A stretch of DNA of 34,496 nucleotides, from assembly GCA_902488455.1 (NCBI GenBank), contig CABTWG010000008.1, forward strand, positions 1 through 34,496, read 5' to 3'. This DNA is from an uncultured Peptoniphilus sp. Lineage in GTDB: Bacteria > Bacillota > Clostridia > Tissierellales > Peptoniphilaceae. A program made the translations under genes and the position numbers. The notes beneath the pieces were generated by a model that worked only from the letters and a program-made list of their open reading frames with translations, was not told the DNA's origin and ran no database searches. This document shows positions 21,598 through 28,709 of the stretch, one piece after another; the first letter of the stretch is position 1, and every line of letters begins with the position of its first letter.

Positions 21598-22752
21598 TTG
21601 GAAAAGAATAACAGCAAATCCATGTTTAAAAAAGAAGTTGGCCTAGAAGCGATTATATTTATCGCAATATTTATGGCGTTCTTCTGTTACATGGGAAGTA
21701 TTATGGGCGGCACCAACATGATCAAGACTATGATGAACACAGGGTTTGATCTACTTATGAACGTATGCTTCTATCTTATGGCAGTTGCGGTTTTAGCAGG
21801 TGGTGTCAGTGGTCTGTTTTCAGAATTTGGAGTTATTGCACTTATTAATAGAGTCTTATCTAAAGTAATGGGACCACTTTACGATCTACCGGGAGCTAGT
21901 TCTCTAGGAATGTTAAACTGCTACATGTCTGATAATCCAGCGATACTTACGCTTGCTCACGATGATAACTTCAGACAATACTTTAAAAAATATCAAATGC
22001 CAGCCCTTACAAATTTAGGGACAGCATTTGGAATGGGACTTATAGTTACTACAACTATGATGAGTTTCAAAGTTGAAGGAGCAATACGAGCAGCTCTTAT
22101 TGGAAATTTGGGAGCAGTAATAGGTTCTATAATTTCTGTAAGACTAATGATGAGACATACAAAAAAATATTATGGAACAGTTGACAAGGTAGAGACCACT
22201 CTATCAGATCCAATTCCAGAAGGTATGAGAAGAGTAAGAGAAGGTAGTGCAGGTTCAAGATTTATCCAATCTCTACTTGACGGTGGTAAGGTTGGAGTTG
22301 ACATGGGAGTTTCAATCATCCCTGGTGTTGTTTTAATTTGTACACTTGTTATAATGCTTACAAATGGTGTAGGTGAAGCTGGTGTGTACAATGGATCAGC
22401 AAACCAAGGTATTGCCATTCTTCCAGTGCTTGGAGAAAAACTAAATGTAATTTTGAAACCTTTATTTGGTTTTTCTAGTCCGCAAGCTATCGCTGTACCA
22501 ATTACAGCTCTTGGAAGTTCTGGTGCTGCTATAGGAATGGTATCAGAAATGGTTAACAAAAATCTTGTAAATGCAAATGATATCGCAGTATTTACATCTA
22601 TTTGTATGTGCTGGAGTGGATATCTATCTACACATATAGCAATGATGGATGCTCTTGGAACAAAAGAAATGACAGGTAATGCCATACTAAGCCACACAAT
22701 TGGTGGTATTTGTGCAGGAATCGCATCACATTTAATAATGTTGATCTTTTAG
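21598..22752 (+). CDS. Gate-domain (nucleoside-recognition-like) membrane protein
   Basis: A 384-residue integral membrane protein with about eight to nine hydrophobic segments. It starts at TTG, with AAGGAGG five bases upstream. The layout, with LLMNVCFYLMAVAVLAGGVSGLF early, NCYMSDNPAILTLAHDD in the middle and LGSSGAAIGM late, fits the Gate or nucleoside-recognition membrane protein group. I associate it with the clostridial CD0519/CD1768-type proteins. Function is unproven, and a transport role linked to the amino acid genes upstream is inference. A hairpin terminator follows at once. Confidence 0.65.
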   Translation: MEKNNSKSMFKKEVGLEAIIFIAIFMAFFCYMGSIMGGTNMIKTMMNTGFDLLMNVCFYLMAVAVLAGGVSGLFSEFGVIALINRVLSKVMGPLYDLPGASSLGMLNCYMSDNPAILTLAHDDNFRQYFKKYQMPALTNLGTAFGMGLIVTTTMMSFKVEGAIRAALIGNLGAVIGSIISVRLMMRHTKKYYGTVDKVETTLSDPIPEGMRRVREGSAGSRFIQSLLDGGKVGVDMGVSIIPGVVLICTLVIMLTNGVGEAGVYNGSANQGIAILPVLGEKLNVILKPLFGFSSPQAIAVPITALGSSGAAIGMVSEMVNKNLVNANDIAVFTSICMCWSGYLSTHIAMMDALGTKEMTGNAILSHTIGGICAGIASHLIMLIF

Positions 22753-22755
22753 TTT

Positions 22756-22783
22756 AAGGGGGCAGTCGCTCTCTTATTTTTTT
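22756..22783 (+). terminator. Terminator between the Gate-domain gene and the ClpB-like gene
   Basis: AAGGGGGC and GCTCTCTT form an eight-pair stem (two G-U pairs, loop AGTC), followed by ATTTTTTT. The T-run ends directly against the GAGGTG ribosome-binding site of the next gene. Confidence 0.65.
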
Positions 22784-22794
22784 GAGGTGATAAT

Positions 22795-25254
22795 ATGAAT
22801 CCAGAAAAGTTTTCTAGGCAGGTTGTAAATATATTTAAAGATGCACAGAATTTGGCGGTAAGATATGAAAATGCAGAGATAACTGATCTTCATTTAACCC
22901 TTGCCATACTACGCACTAATGGTCTTTCTCTCTTGGAGACACTTCTTGAAATGGGCGTGGATTTAAAAGAGTATGAGAACAAAGTTGTAAGTGCAATAGA
23001 AAAACTTAGAAGTTCAAAAGGTTTAACTAAGTTATACTATTCTCGTCCATACCAAAGGATAATTGTAAACTCTGAAGAGATATCTAGAAATCAATATGAA
23101 TCATTTGTAAATGTAAACTCACTTTACCTTGCCATCCTTAGAGAAGACAAGACTGTTTCACAAGAAATTGCTAAAAGTTTTGGACTATCATACGAAATTA
23201 TGAAATCTAAATTCTTAGAGGATTTTACAGAAAAAAAGCTTGGAAACATTTCAAGTGAAAATATGAAGTATCTTCTTAAATTTGGAAGGAATTTGACAGA
23301 AGAAGCCAAGGAGGGAAAGATTGATCCAATCATTGGAAGAGACGAAGAAACATCAAATGTCATAAGAGTTCTATCAAGGAGGATAAAAAATAATCCGGTC
23401 CTAATCGGTGAAGCCGGCGTCGGTAAGACTGCAGTGGTGGAAGGACTTGTTTTAAGAATTGCATCTGGAGATGTACCAGAAACCTTAAGAGATAAAGTTG
23501 TGTTCTCTCTAGATATGACATCTGTCCTTGCGGGAGCGAAATTCAGAGGAGATTTTGAAGAGAGACTTAAAAAAGTTTTAGACATAGTTAAAAATTCCGA
23601 CGGACAGATAATCTTATTTATAGATGAACTTCACAATATAATTGGAAGTGGAACCAATGGCGCAATGGATACATCAAATATATTAAAACCTATGCTTGCT
23701 AGGGGAGAGATCCTAACCATCGGTGCAACTACCACGAGAGAATATAGAAAATATATTGAAACCGACTCTGCACTCGAGAGAAGATTCCAAAGAATTCTGA
23801 TTGAAGAGCCTTCAGAAGAAGGGGCTATTTCAATTCTAAGGGGAATAAAAAAGAAGTACGAAGCCCATCACAAATTAAATATCAAAGATTCAGCCATAGT
23901 ATCTGCTGTTAAACTCTCAAGTAGATATATAAACGATAGATATCTTCCGGACAAAGCCATCGATTTAATCGACGAAGCAAGTTCCATGGTAAGGATGGAA
24001 ATCGACTCAGTTCCACAAGAAATAGACGAATTAAACCGTGAACTCATAAGGCTTGAAACAGAAAAAGTCGATTTGGAAATCGAAAAAGATATTAGAAGTG
24101 AACAAAGACTTCAAAAGCTGGAAGTTGAAATAAAGGAAAAGAGAAAATTCTACGATGAAAAGAAGGATCTTTGGAAGAAAGAAATAGAAAGACTCGACGA
24201 CATTTCTAAAGAAACATCGAGCTTAGAACTTCTAAGCAAGAATATAGAATCTGCAAAAGAATCCCATGACTTCGAAAAACTTAAGCAGTTTAGCGTAGAG
24301 TATGACAATAGAGAAAAACATCTTGAGGAACTTAGAAAAAAAGCTCCATACTATCCTATTAAGGATGAAGTTACAGAATCTGAAATATTAGAAGTTCTAT
24401 CGAGAAACACTGGAATTTCTATAACGACTTTGAATAAAAAAGAATCTGAAAAGATAAAATCACTTAAATCTGAAATCGAAAAGATATATATTGGACAAGA
24501 AAGTGCAGTAAATGAAGTTGTAAATGCAGTCATAAGGGCGAAGTCAGGTCTATTTAAAAGGAATAAACCAATTTCATACCTGGTTTCAGGTCCCAGAGGA
24601 ACTGGCAAGACCTACCTTGCAGAGGTGCTTTCTGAAAAATTATATGAAGAGAGCGGCTCTGTACTAAGTTTTGAAATGAGCGAATACACTGATAAGAGTT
24701 CGGTTACAAAACTCATAGGAGCTCCTCCAGGATACGTTGGACATGAACTTGGTGGAATCTTGACAGAGACCATAAGGACGAAACCTTATTCAATCTTACT
24801 ATTTGAAGACATAGAGCTTGCAAATGCAGAAGTGCTTGGAGTTATATATCAAATAATCGACGAAGGTTCAATTAGAGATAATAAGGGAAGAGAGATCGAC
24901 TTTAAAAACACCATCGTGTTTTTAACAACTAGGGAAGAACCAAACCCTGAAACAACAAGTCATGTGGATGACGCACTTATACTGTCAGAATTTAACATTG
25001 ACGAACTTTCAAAGATACTAGCCCTTAGATTGAACGAGATTAAATTAGAACTTGAAGACCAGGCAATATTCTTGGAATGGGAAGTAAATTTAAAAGATAT
25101 AATAAAGAGGTTTGCAATAAGATCGACAAAGGACATTCAAAGAAGTATCGAAGAGATACTTATGACAGAGATAGCAAATCTATCCTTAGACGAAAATATA
25201 AAACAGGGGAGCACGATCTTAATAAAATCTGACTTCACTGTAATGGTTAAATAA
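22795..25254 (+). CDS. ClpB-like AAA+ ATPase with degenerate second ATPase ring
   Basis: A 819-residue Hsp100 protein. A double Clp-N domain (1-145) comes first. Ring 1 is intact (Walker A GEAGVGKT 205-212, Walker B Asp277-Glu278, pore loop AKFRG, arginine fingers 329-330). A long ClpB-type coiled-coil middle domain (about 400-515) follows. Ring 2 has Walker A GPRGTGKT (599-606) and pore GYVG, but its Walker B acidic pair is reversed (Glu671-Asp672), the sensor-1 Asn is replaced (TTR 711-713) and the FRPEFLNR arginine-finger block is missing. Sensor-2 Arg775 remains. No ClpP-binding LGF loop is present, so it is a disaggregase type and not a protease partner. GAGGTG precedes the ATG, and no CtsR box was seen nearby. 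Confidence 0.88.
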   Translation: MNPEKFSRQVVNIFKDAQNLAVRYENAEITDLHLTLAILRTNGLSLLETLLEMGVDLKEYENKVVSAIEKLRSSKGLTKLYYSRPYQRIIVNSEEISRNQYESFVNVNSLYLAILREDKTVSQEIAKSFGLSYEIMKSKFLEDFTEKKLGNISSENMKYLLKFGRNLTEEAKEGKIDPIIGRDEETSNVIRVLSRRIKNNPVLIGEAGVGKTAVVEGLVLRIASGDVPETLRDKVVFSLDMTSVLAGAKFRGDFEERLKKVLDIVKNSDGQIILFIDELHNIIGSGTNGAMDTSNILKPMLARGEILTIGATTTREYRKYIETDSALERRFQRILIEEPSEEGAISILRGIKKKYEAHHKLNIKDSAIVSAVKLSSRYINDRYLPDKAIDLIDEASSMVRMEIDSVPQEIDELNRELIRLETEKVDLEIEKDIRSEQRLQKLEVEIKEKRKFYDEKKDLWKKEIERLDDISKETSSLELLSKNIESAKESHDFEKLKQFSVEYDNREKHLEELRKKAPYYPIKDEVTESEILEVLSRNTGISITTLNKKESEKIKSLKSEIEKIYIGQESAVNEVVNAVIRAKSGLFKRNKPISYLVSGPRGTGKTYLAEVLSEKLYEESGSVLSFEMSEYTDKSSVTKLIGAPPGYVGHELGGILTETIRTKPYSILLFEDIELANAEVLGVIYQIIDEGSIRDNKGREIDFKNTIVFLTTREEPNPETTSHVDDALILSEFNIDELSKILALRLNEIKLELEDQAIFLEWEVNLKDIIKRFAIRSTKDIQRSIEEILMTEIANLSLDENIKQGSTILIKSDFTVMVK

Positions 25255-25256
25255 AT

Positions 25257-25295
25257 AAAAGCGACTATAGTACAAAACTTTAGTCGCTTTTTATG
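25257..25295. terminator. Bidirectional terminator between convergent genes
   Basis: AAAAGCGACTA and TAGTCGCTTTT (11 pairs) are spaced by 13 bases, with T-rich tails in both directions. It ends the ClpB-like gene (plus) and the small membrane protein gene (minus). Confidence 0.85.
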
Positions 25296-25301
25296 TGTAC
25301 A

Positions 25302-25616
25302 TTAAACTTCTTCGTAAAAATCTTTCTTTTCTTTGTCGTTAAAGAGTAGAATAAATGGGAAGAAAAATCCAAGTCCCATAAATAGTTTGGAAAAACTAAG
25401 AACTGATAGAGGAGTGTTTTCAACCAAATCATATAGATGGTTCCATGACCAAGGAAATAAAATATAACAAATGACAATATAGATTGAAAGAACTAAGTAT
25501 ATTCCGTGAAATGGATCCACCTTAAAAAACTCTGTCATCAAGAAATAATATGCAAGTAGGTATATTATTCCGACGAAGTAAGATAGAAAGATGTAAACTC
25601 CACCTATTTTTTTCAT
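25302..25616 (-). CDS. Small membrane protein, unknown function
   Basis: A 104-residue protein with three hydrophobic segments (about 4-24, 35-55 and 72-90) and a charged C-terminus, NDKEKKDFYEEV. The ATG at 25616 has only a weak GGTGA upstream. A GTG three codons earlier is possible but would use up that site. A minus-strand TATAAT at 25634-25639 suggests a very short leader. I do not recognise a family. It is divergent from the ferredoxin/hydrogenase operon. Confidence 0.65.
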   Translation of the reverse strand: MKKIGGVYIFLSYFVGIIYLLAYYFLMTEFFKVDPFHGIYLVLSIYIVICYILFPWSWNHLYDLVENTPLSVLSFSKLFMGLGFFFPFILLFNDKEKKDFYEEV

Positions 25617-25633
25617 TAAAATCACCGTAGATC

Positions 25634-25639
25634 ATTATA
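25634..25639 (-). promoter_or_regulatory. -10 box of the small membrane protein gene
   Basis: A minus-strand TATAAT lies 17 bases before the ATG. No clear -35 was found. Confidence 0.45.
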
Positions 25640-25700
25640 ACAAAAATATTTTGATTTTAAAAGTACAAGAGAAGATTCATTGTGTTTTACATCATAGAAA

Positions 25701-25723
25701 AGAACAATGTTCTCTGTTATAAT
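25701..25723 (+). promoter_or_regulatory. -10 box and dyad upstream of the ferredoxin/hydrogenase operon
   Basis: TATAAT at 25718-25723 is preceded by a perfect dyad, AGAAC-AAT-GTTCT (25701-25713), in the spacer region where a repressor could block polymerase. No good -35 box is visible. The dyad does not match the Rex consensus. Confidence 0.45.
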
Positions 25724-25743
25724 GATAATGTAGGAGGTATAAA

Positions 25744-26022
25744 ATGAAAGTTACAGTTTGTATGGGATCTAGATGCACAATGATGGGTGCCAATCAGATC
25801 TATGATCAATTAGAATACATAGCAAAAGATCTCTGTGGTCCTGAATCAGAGATTTGTAGTTCGAAAAATTTGGAAATTTCCATTAGTAAATGTTTAAATC
25901 TATGCAAAGGTGATAACGTAAGTAAGGCTCCAATCGTAATGATTGATGATGAAATAGTATACAATGCAACACCACAAGTAGTAAGTGAAAAAGTAATGGA
26001 TGCATTGAGGAAAGATCTATGA
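25744..26022 (+). CDS. NuoE-like [2Fe-2S] thioredoxin-fold ferredoxin
   Basis: A 92-residue protein with the thioredoxin-like [2Fe-2S] fold of NuoE/HydA-associated subunits. C-x4-C at Cys6 and Cys11 and C-x3-C at Cys50 and Cys54 would bind the cluster. Extra cysteines are at 31 and 38. It is much shorter than NuoE (about 160 residues), so it is the cluster domain alone. TAGGAGG precedes the ATG. The stop overlaps the hydrogenase start (ATGA), so it is probably its electron-transfer partner. Confidence 0.82.
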   Translation: MKVTVCMGSRCTMMGANQIYDQLEYIAKDLCGPESEICSSKNLEISISKCLNLCKGDNVSKAPIVMIDDEIVYNATPQVVSEKVMDALRKDL

Positions 26023-27524
26023 AAGAGAGTTATTCAAGGATAGTCGATATCAGACGTAGGGTTTTTGCAGAAGTTGCAAGAATCGCCTACAATGATTTAG
26101 ACACCAGTAATTTCGAAGACGCAAGTTATCGTCTTTTTCCAGGAGAAGTTGCTCAGTTTAGAGAATCTATGTTTAGAGAAAGAGCAATTGCCGACGAAAG
26201 AATAAGACTTGCTCTTGGTCTACCAATTAGAGATATTGGCGTTTATAAGAGAATTACCGATGGATTTGACAAGATAGACATAGACACAAATGCCTATGAA
26301 AAGCCTCTTGTAAATGTAATTAAATTTGCATGTGAATCATGTCCTACAAGAGCATTTTATGTGACAGATAACTGCAGAAGATGTATGGCTCACCCTTGTA
26401 CCAGTGTCTGTCCTGTAAACGCAGTTACGATTGGCAAGCGTCGTGCAGAAATAGACCATGACAAATGCGTCAAATGCGGAAGGTGTAGAGATAATTGTCC
26501 TTATCACGCAATAGTTGACTATGACAGACCTTGTAGTGCTGCATGTGGTGTAGGTGCAATCGGTTCAGATGAATACAATAGAGCTGAGATAGACCAAGAT
26601 AAGTGTGTAGCTTGTGGAAGATGTATCTCTGAATGCCCTTTCGGAGCTATAGCTGATAAATCACAGATTTACCAAGTAATAAAGGCGATTAAAGCTGGCA
26701 AGAAACTATATGCAGCTGTAGCGCCTTCATTTATTGGTCAGTTTGGACTAAGCACAACTCCAAAACAAGTATTCGAAGCGATAAAGCAGCTTGGCTTTAA
26801 AGATGTTTTTGAAGTTGGTTTAGGAGCAGACCTTACAACTCTACATGAAGCTCATGAATACTTAGAAAGAGTACCAGAAAAAATCCCTTACATGGGAACT
26901 TCATGTTGCTTTAGTTGGTCACTTATGATTAAAAATATGTTCCCAGAACTCAGTGATCAAATCTCCGACTCTGGCTCACCAATGAGGTACACTGCAGAAT
27001 ATATTAAAAATATTGATCCAGAAGCGGTAGTAGTATTTATAGGACCTTGTACTTCTAAGAAGCTAGAAGCCTTGGATACAAATATTAAGTCTTCAGTTGA
27101 CTTCGTGCTTACATTTGAAGAACTGATGGGAATGTTCGTTGCAAAAGATGTAGAACCAATGGACATAGAAGTTGAAGATGATATAGAAGATTCATCTGCA
27201 CTTGGAAGAGGTTATCCAGTAGCAGGAGGAGTTGCAGCTGCAGTTAAAAAAGTGGCTGAAGAGATAGATCCAAGTAGAGAAATCTTAATCGAAGGTGCAA
27301 ACTCACTATCTGAATGTATAAAGATGTTAAAACTTGCAAAAGCTGGAAGAAAAGATGGATACTTACTGGAAGGAATGGCTTGCCCTGGAGGATGCATCGC
27401 AGGAGTTGGAACCATTCAATCAACCACAAGGGTTAAGAAAAACGTGGATCAATTTATGAAAAACTCTAAGTACAAAGATCCATTTGAAAATGAAAAGATA
27501 AAAGATTATAAATTTGAAGATTAA
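26019..27524 (+). CDS. [FeFe]-hydrogenase catalytic subunit with ferredoxin-type clusters
   Basis: A 501-residue iron-only hydrogenase. An N-terminal region of about 100 residues is followed by many cysteines for [4Fe-4S] clusters (105, 108, 119, 122, 127, 131; 150, 153, 156, 160; 172, 176; 196, 199, 202, 206). The H-cluster domain has motif 1 TSCCFSW (Cys296 relay, Cys297 ligand), motif 2 GPCTSKKLEA (Cys344) and motif 3 EGMACPGGC (Cys455, Cys459). All ligands are present, but motif 1 has Phe where TSCCP is usual, and motif 2 begins GPC instead of MPC. This places it outside classical group A. It would reduce protons or oxidise hydrogen with electrons passed through the ferredoxin partner. 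The maturases HydEFG are not in the window. Confidence 0.88.
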   Translation: MKESYSRIVDIRRRVFAEVARIAYNDLDTSNFEDASYRLFPGEVAQFRESMFRERAIADERIRLALGLPIRDIGVYKRITDGFDKIDIDTNAYEKPLVNVIKFACESCPTRAFYVTDNCRRCMAHPCTSVCPVNAVTIGKRRAEIDHDKCVKCGRCRDNCPYHAIVDYDRPCSAACGVGAIGSDEYNRAEIDQDKCVACGRCISECPFGAIADKSQIYQVIKAIKAGKKLYAAVAPSFIGQFGLSTTPKQVFEAIKQLGFKDVFEVGLGADLTTLHEAHEYLERVPEKIPYMGTSCCFSWSLMIKNMFPELSDQISDSGSPMRYTAEYIKNIDPEAVVVFIGPCTSKKLEALDTNIKSSVDFVLTFEELMGMFVAKDVEPMDIEVEDDIEDSSALGRGYPVAGGVAAAVKKVAEEIDPSREILIEGANSLSECIKMLKLAKAGRKDGYLLEGMACPGGCIAGVGTIQSTTRVKKNVDQFMKNSKYKDPFENEKIKDYKFED

Positions 27525-27531
27525 TATAGAA

Positions 27532-27560
27532 AATCTGTTGAGAGATCAGCAGGTTTTTTT
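27532..27560 (+). terminator. Terminator of the hydrogenase operon
   Basis: AATCTGTTGA and TCAGCAGGTT pair (two G-U) around a GAGA loop, followed by seven T. Confidence 0.8.
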
Positions 27561-27640
27561 ATTTTATATTTTGAGTAATCGTTACACATTTTAAAAAAAT
27601 TCAATTAATAAATTTAATTTGAACAAGAAAATCTTCAAAT

Positions 27641-27656
27641 GTCAAAGAACGTCAAG
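27641..27656 (+). promoter_or_regulatory. Upstream CtsR box
   Basis: The direct repeat GTCAAA-GAAC-GTCAAG matches the CtsR heptad-repeat operator pattern. It lies just upstream of the -35 box of the ctsR operon. Confidence 0.75.
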
Positions 27657-27662
27657 AAACTA

Positions 27663-27692
27663 TTTACAATCTATACCAATATGTGGTATTAT
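27663..27692 (+). promoter_or_regulatory. Promoter of the ctsR operon, with an internal dyad
   Basis: TTTACA (27663-27668) and TATTAT (27687-27692) are 18 bases apart. The spacer holds a perfect inverted repeat, ATACCA-ATATG-TGGTAT (27673-27689), that overlaps the -10 box and does not belong to the CtsR direct repeats. Confidence 0.55.
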
Positions 27693-27728
27693 AAAATCAT
27701 TAACAAAGAAATTTTTTTAAACTTAAAT

Positions 27729-27746
27729 GTCAAAGAATGTCAAAGG
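27729..27746 (+). promoter_or_regulatory. Downstream CtsR box overlapping the ctsR ribosome-binding site
   Basis: GTCAAA-GAAT-GTCAAAGG is a near-perfect CtsR operator. Its end runs into AAAGGTG, the ribosome-binding site of ctsR. Two boxes flanking the promoter indicate tight autoregulation. Confidence 0.85.
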
Positions 27747-27753
27747 TGAAAAT

Positions 27754-28221
27754 ATGGCAAAGATTTCAAATAATATAGAAGAATTTTTATTACAACTTTT
27801 AGAAGAGGAAGAAGGCTCATTAGAGATCCAAAGATCAATCATCGCGAAGAAATTTGATTGTGCCCCTTCTCAAATAAATTATGTGCTTATGACGAGATTT
27901 ACTCCTTTTAAAGGATTTTATGTGGAGTCCCGTCGAGGAGGCGGAGGCTTCATAAGGATCACAAGGCTTACCATTACAGAATATGGCAGAAAGAGAGAGA
28001 ATCTCTTCAATGAGATTGGCGATTCCATAACTTTTGAAAAGGCTCAAGACATAGTCGAAGCTCTCTATGAAATGGGAAAAATAGATGAGAACGAAAAGAA
28101 TTTAATCATGGCAGCAATATCGAATAGATCTCTATGCAAGATAAGAGAGGATCGAAACGAGGTGCGAGCTGATATTCTTAAAAATATGATTGTTTATGTA
28201 CTGGGAGGGAAAGAGAAATGA
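27754..28221 (+). CDS. ctsR: Class III stress gene repressor CtsR
   Basis: This 155-residue winged-helix repressor of clp genes begins MAKISNNIEEFLLQLL, the usual CtsR start. It continues with a helix-turn-helix (KFDCAPSQINYVLMTRF) and the wing VESRRGGGGFIRI, whose glycine-rich loop senses heat. The C-terminal dimerisation region was linked to McsB control in Bacillus. An in-frame ATG at 27727 is rejected because it lies inside the CtsR operator. It heads the ctsR-mcsA-mcsB-clpC-radA operon and overlaps mcsA by four bases. Confidence 0.95.
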   Translation: MAKISNNIEEFLLQLLEEEEGSLEIQRSIIAKKFDCAPSQINYVLMTRFTPFKGFYVESRRGGGGFIRITRLTITEYGRKRENLFNEIGDSITFEKAQDIVEALYEMGKIDENEKNLIMAAISNRSLCKIREDRNEVRADILKNMIVYVLGGKEK

Positions 28222-28709
28222 TCTGTGACAACTGTAAAAAAAGAGAGTCTGTTATTTCTTTTACAAAAATAGAGGATAACGAAGTGACAGAGGTGCATCT
28301 TTGCAAAGAGTGTGCAGCAAAGAAGTTCAAGGGAAATTTTCTAATGATAGATGGATTTAAAGATCTCTTTAAAGAACTTTTTAATACAGAAGATACAATA
28401 GATGTAGAGAAAACCTGTAGATTCTGTGGAAGACGGATTGAGGAAGTGCTTAAGACTTCTAACCTCGGATGTATCCATTGCTACGATGAATTTAGGGATG
28501 AAATAAATGATTTCTTGCAGAATTACCAACTATCTTCTGTACACAAAGGCAAGATTCCAAAGTCATGTCCAACCGATCTAAAGGTCGGAAGAAAGATTCT
28601 TGATCTAAAAGATAAATTGCAAGAAGCGTTAATTCTTGAAAATTACGAAGAGGCAGCTATCTTAAGGGATGAGATAAGAGATTTGGAAGTGAAGAATGAT
28701 ACTTTATAA
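28218..28709 (+). CDS. mcsA: McsA, zinc-binding partner of McsB with UVR domain
   Basis: A 163-residue protein with four CxxC zinc sites: MICDNCKK, CKECAAK, CRFCGR and GCIHC. A C-terminal UVR motif follows (about 130-160, LKDKLQEALILENYEEAAILRDEIRDLE). In Bacillus McsA activates the arginine kinase McsB and helps control CtsR. Its start overlaps ctsR (ATGA), and its end overlaps mcsB by 14 bases. The zinc sites and the UVR motif look intact. Confidence 0.92.
   Translation: MICDNCKKRESVISFTKIEDNEVTEVHLCKECAAKKFKGNFLMIDGFKDLFKELFNTEDTIDVEKTCRFCGRRIEEVLKTSNLGCIHCYDEFRDEINDFLQNYQLSSVHKGKIPKSCPTDLKVGRKILDLKDKLQEALILENYEEAAILRDEIRDLEVKNDTL

Noticed and set aside
27727..27753. Earlier in-frame ATG for ctsR at 27727
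   Set aside because: It lies on the CtsR operator and has no ribosome-binding site. The ATG at 27754 has AAAGGTG and gives the normal CtsR start.
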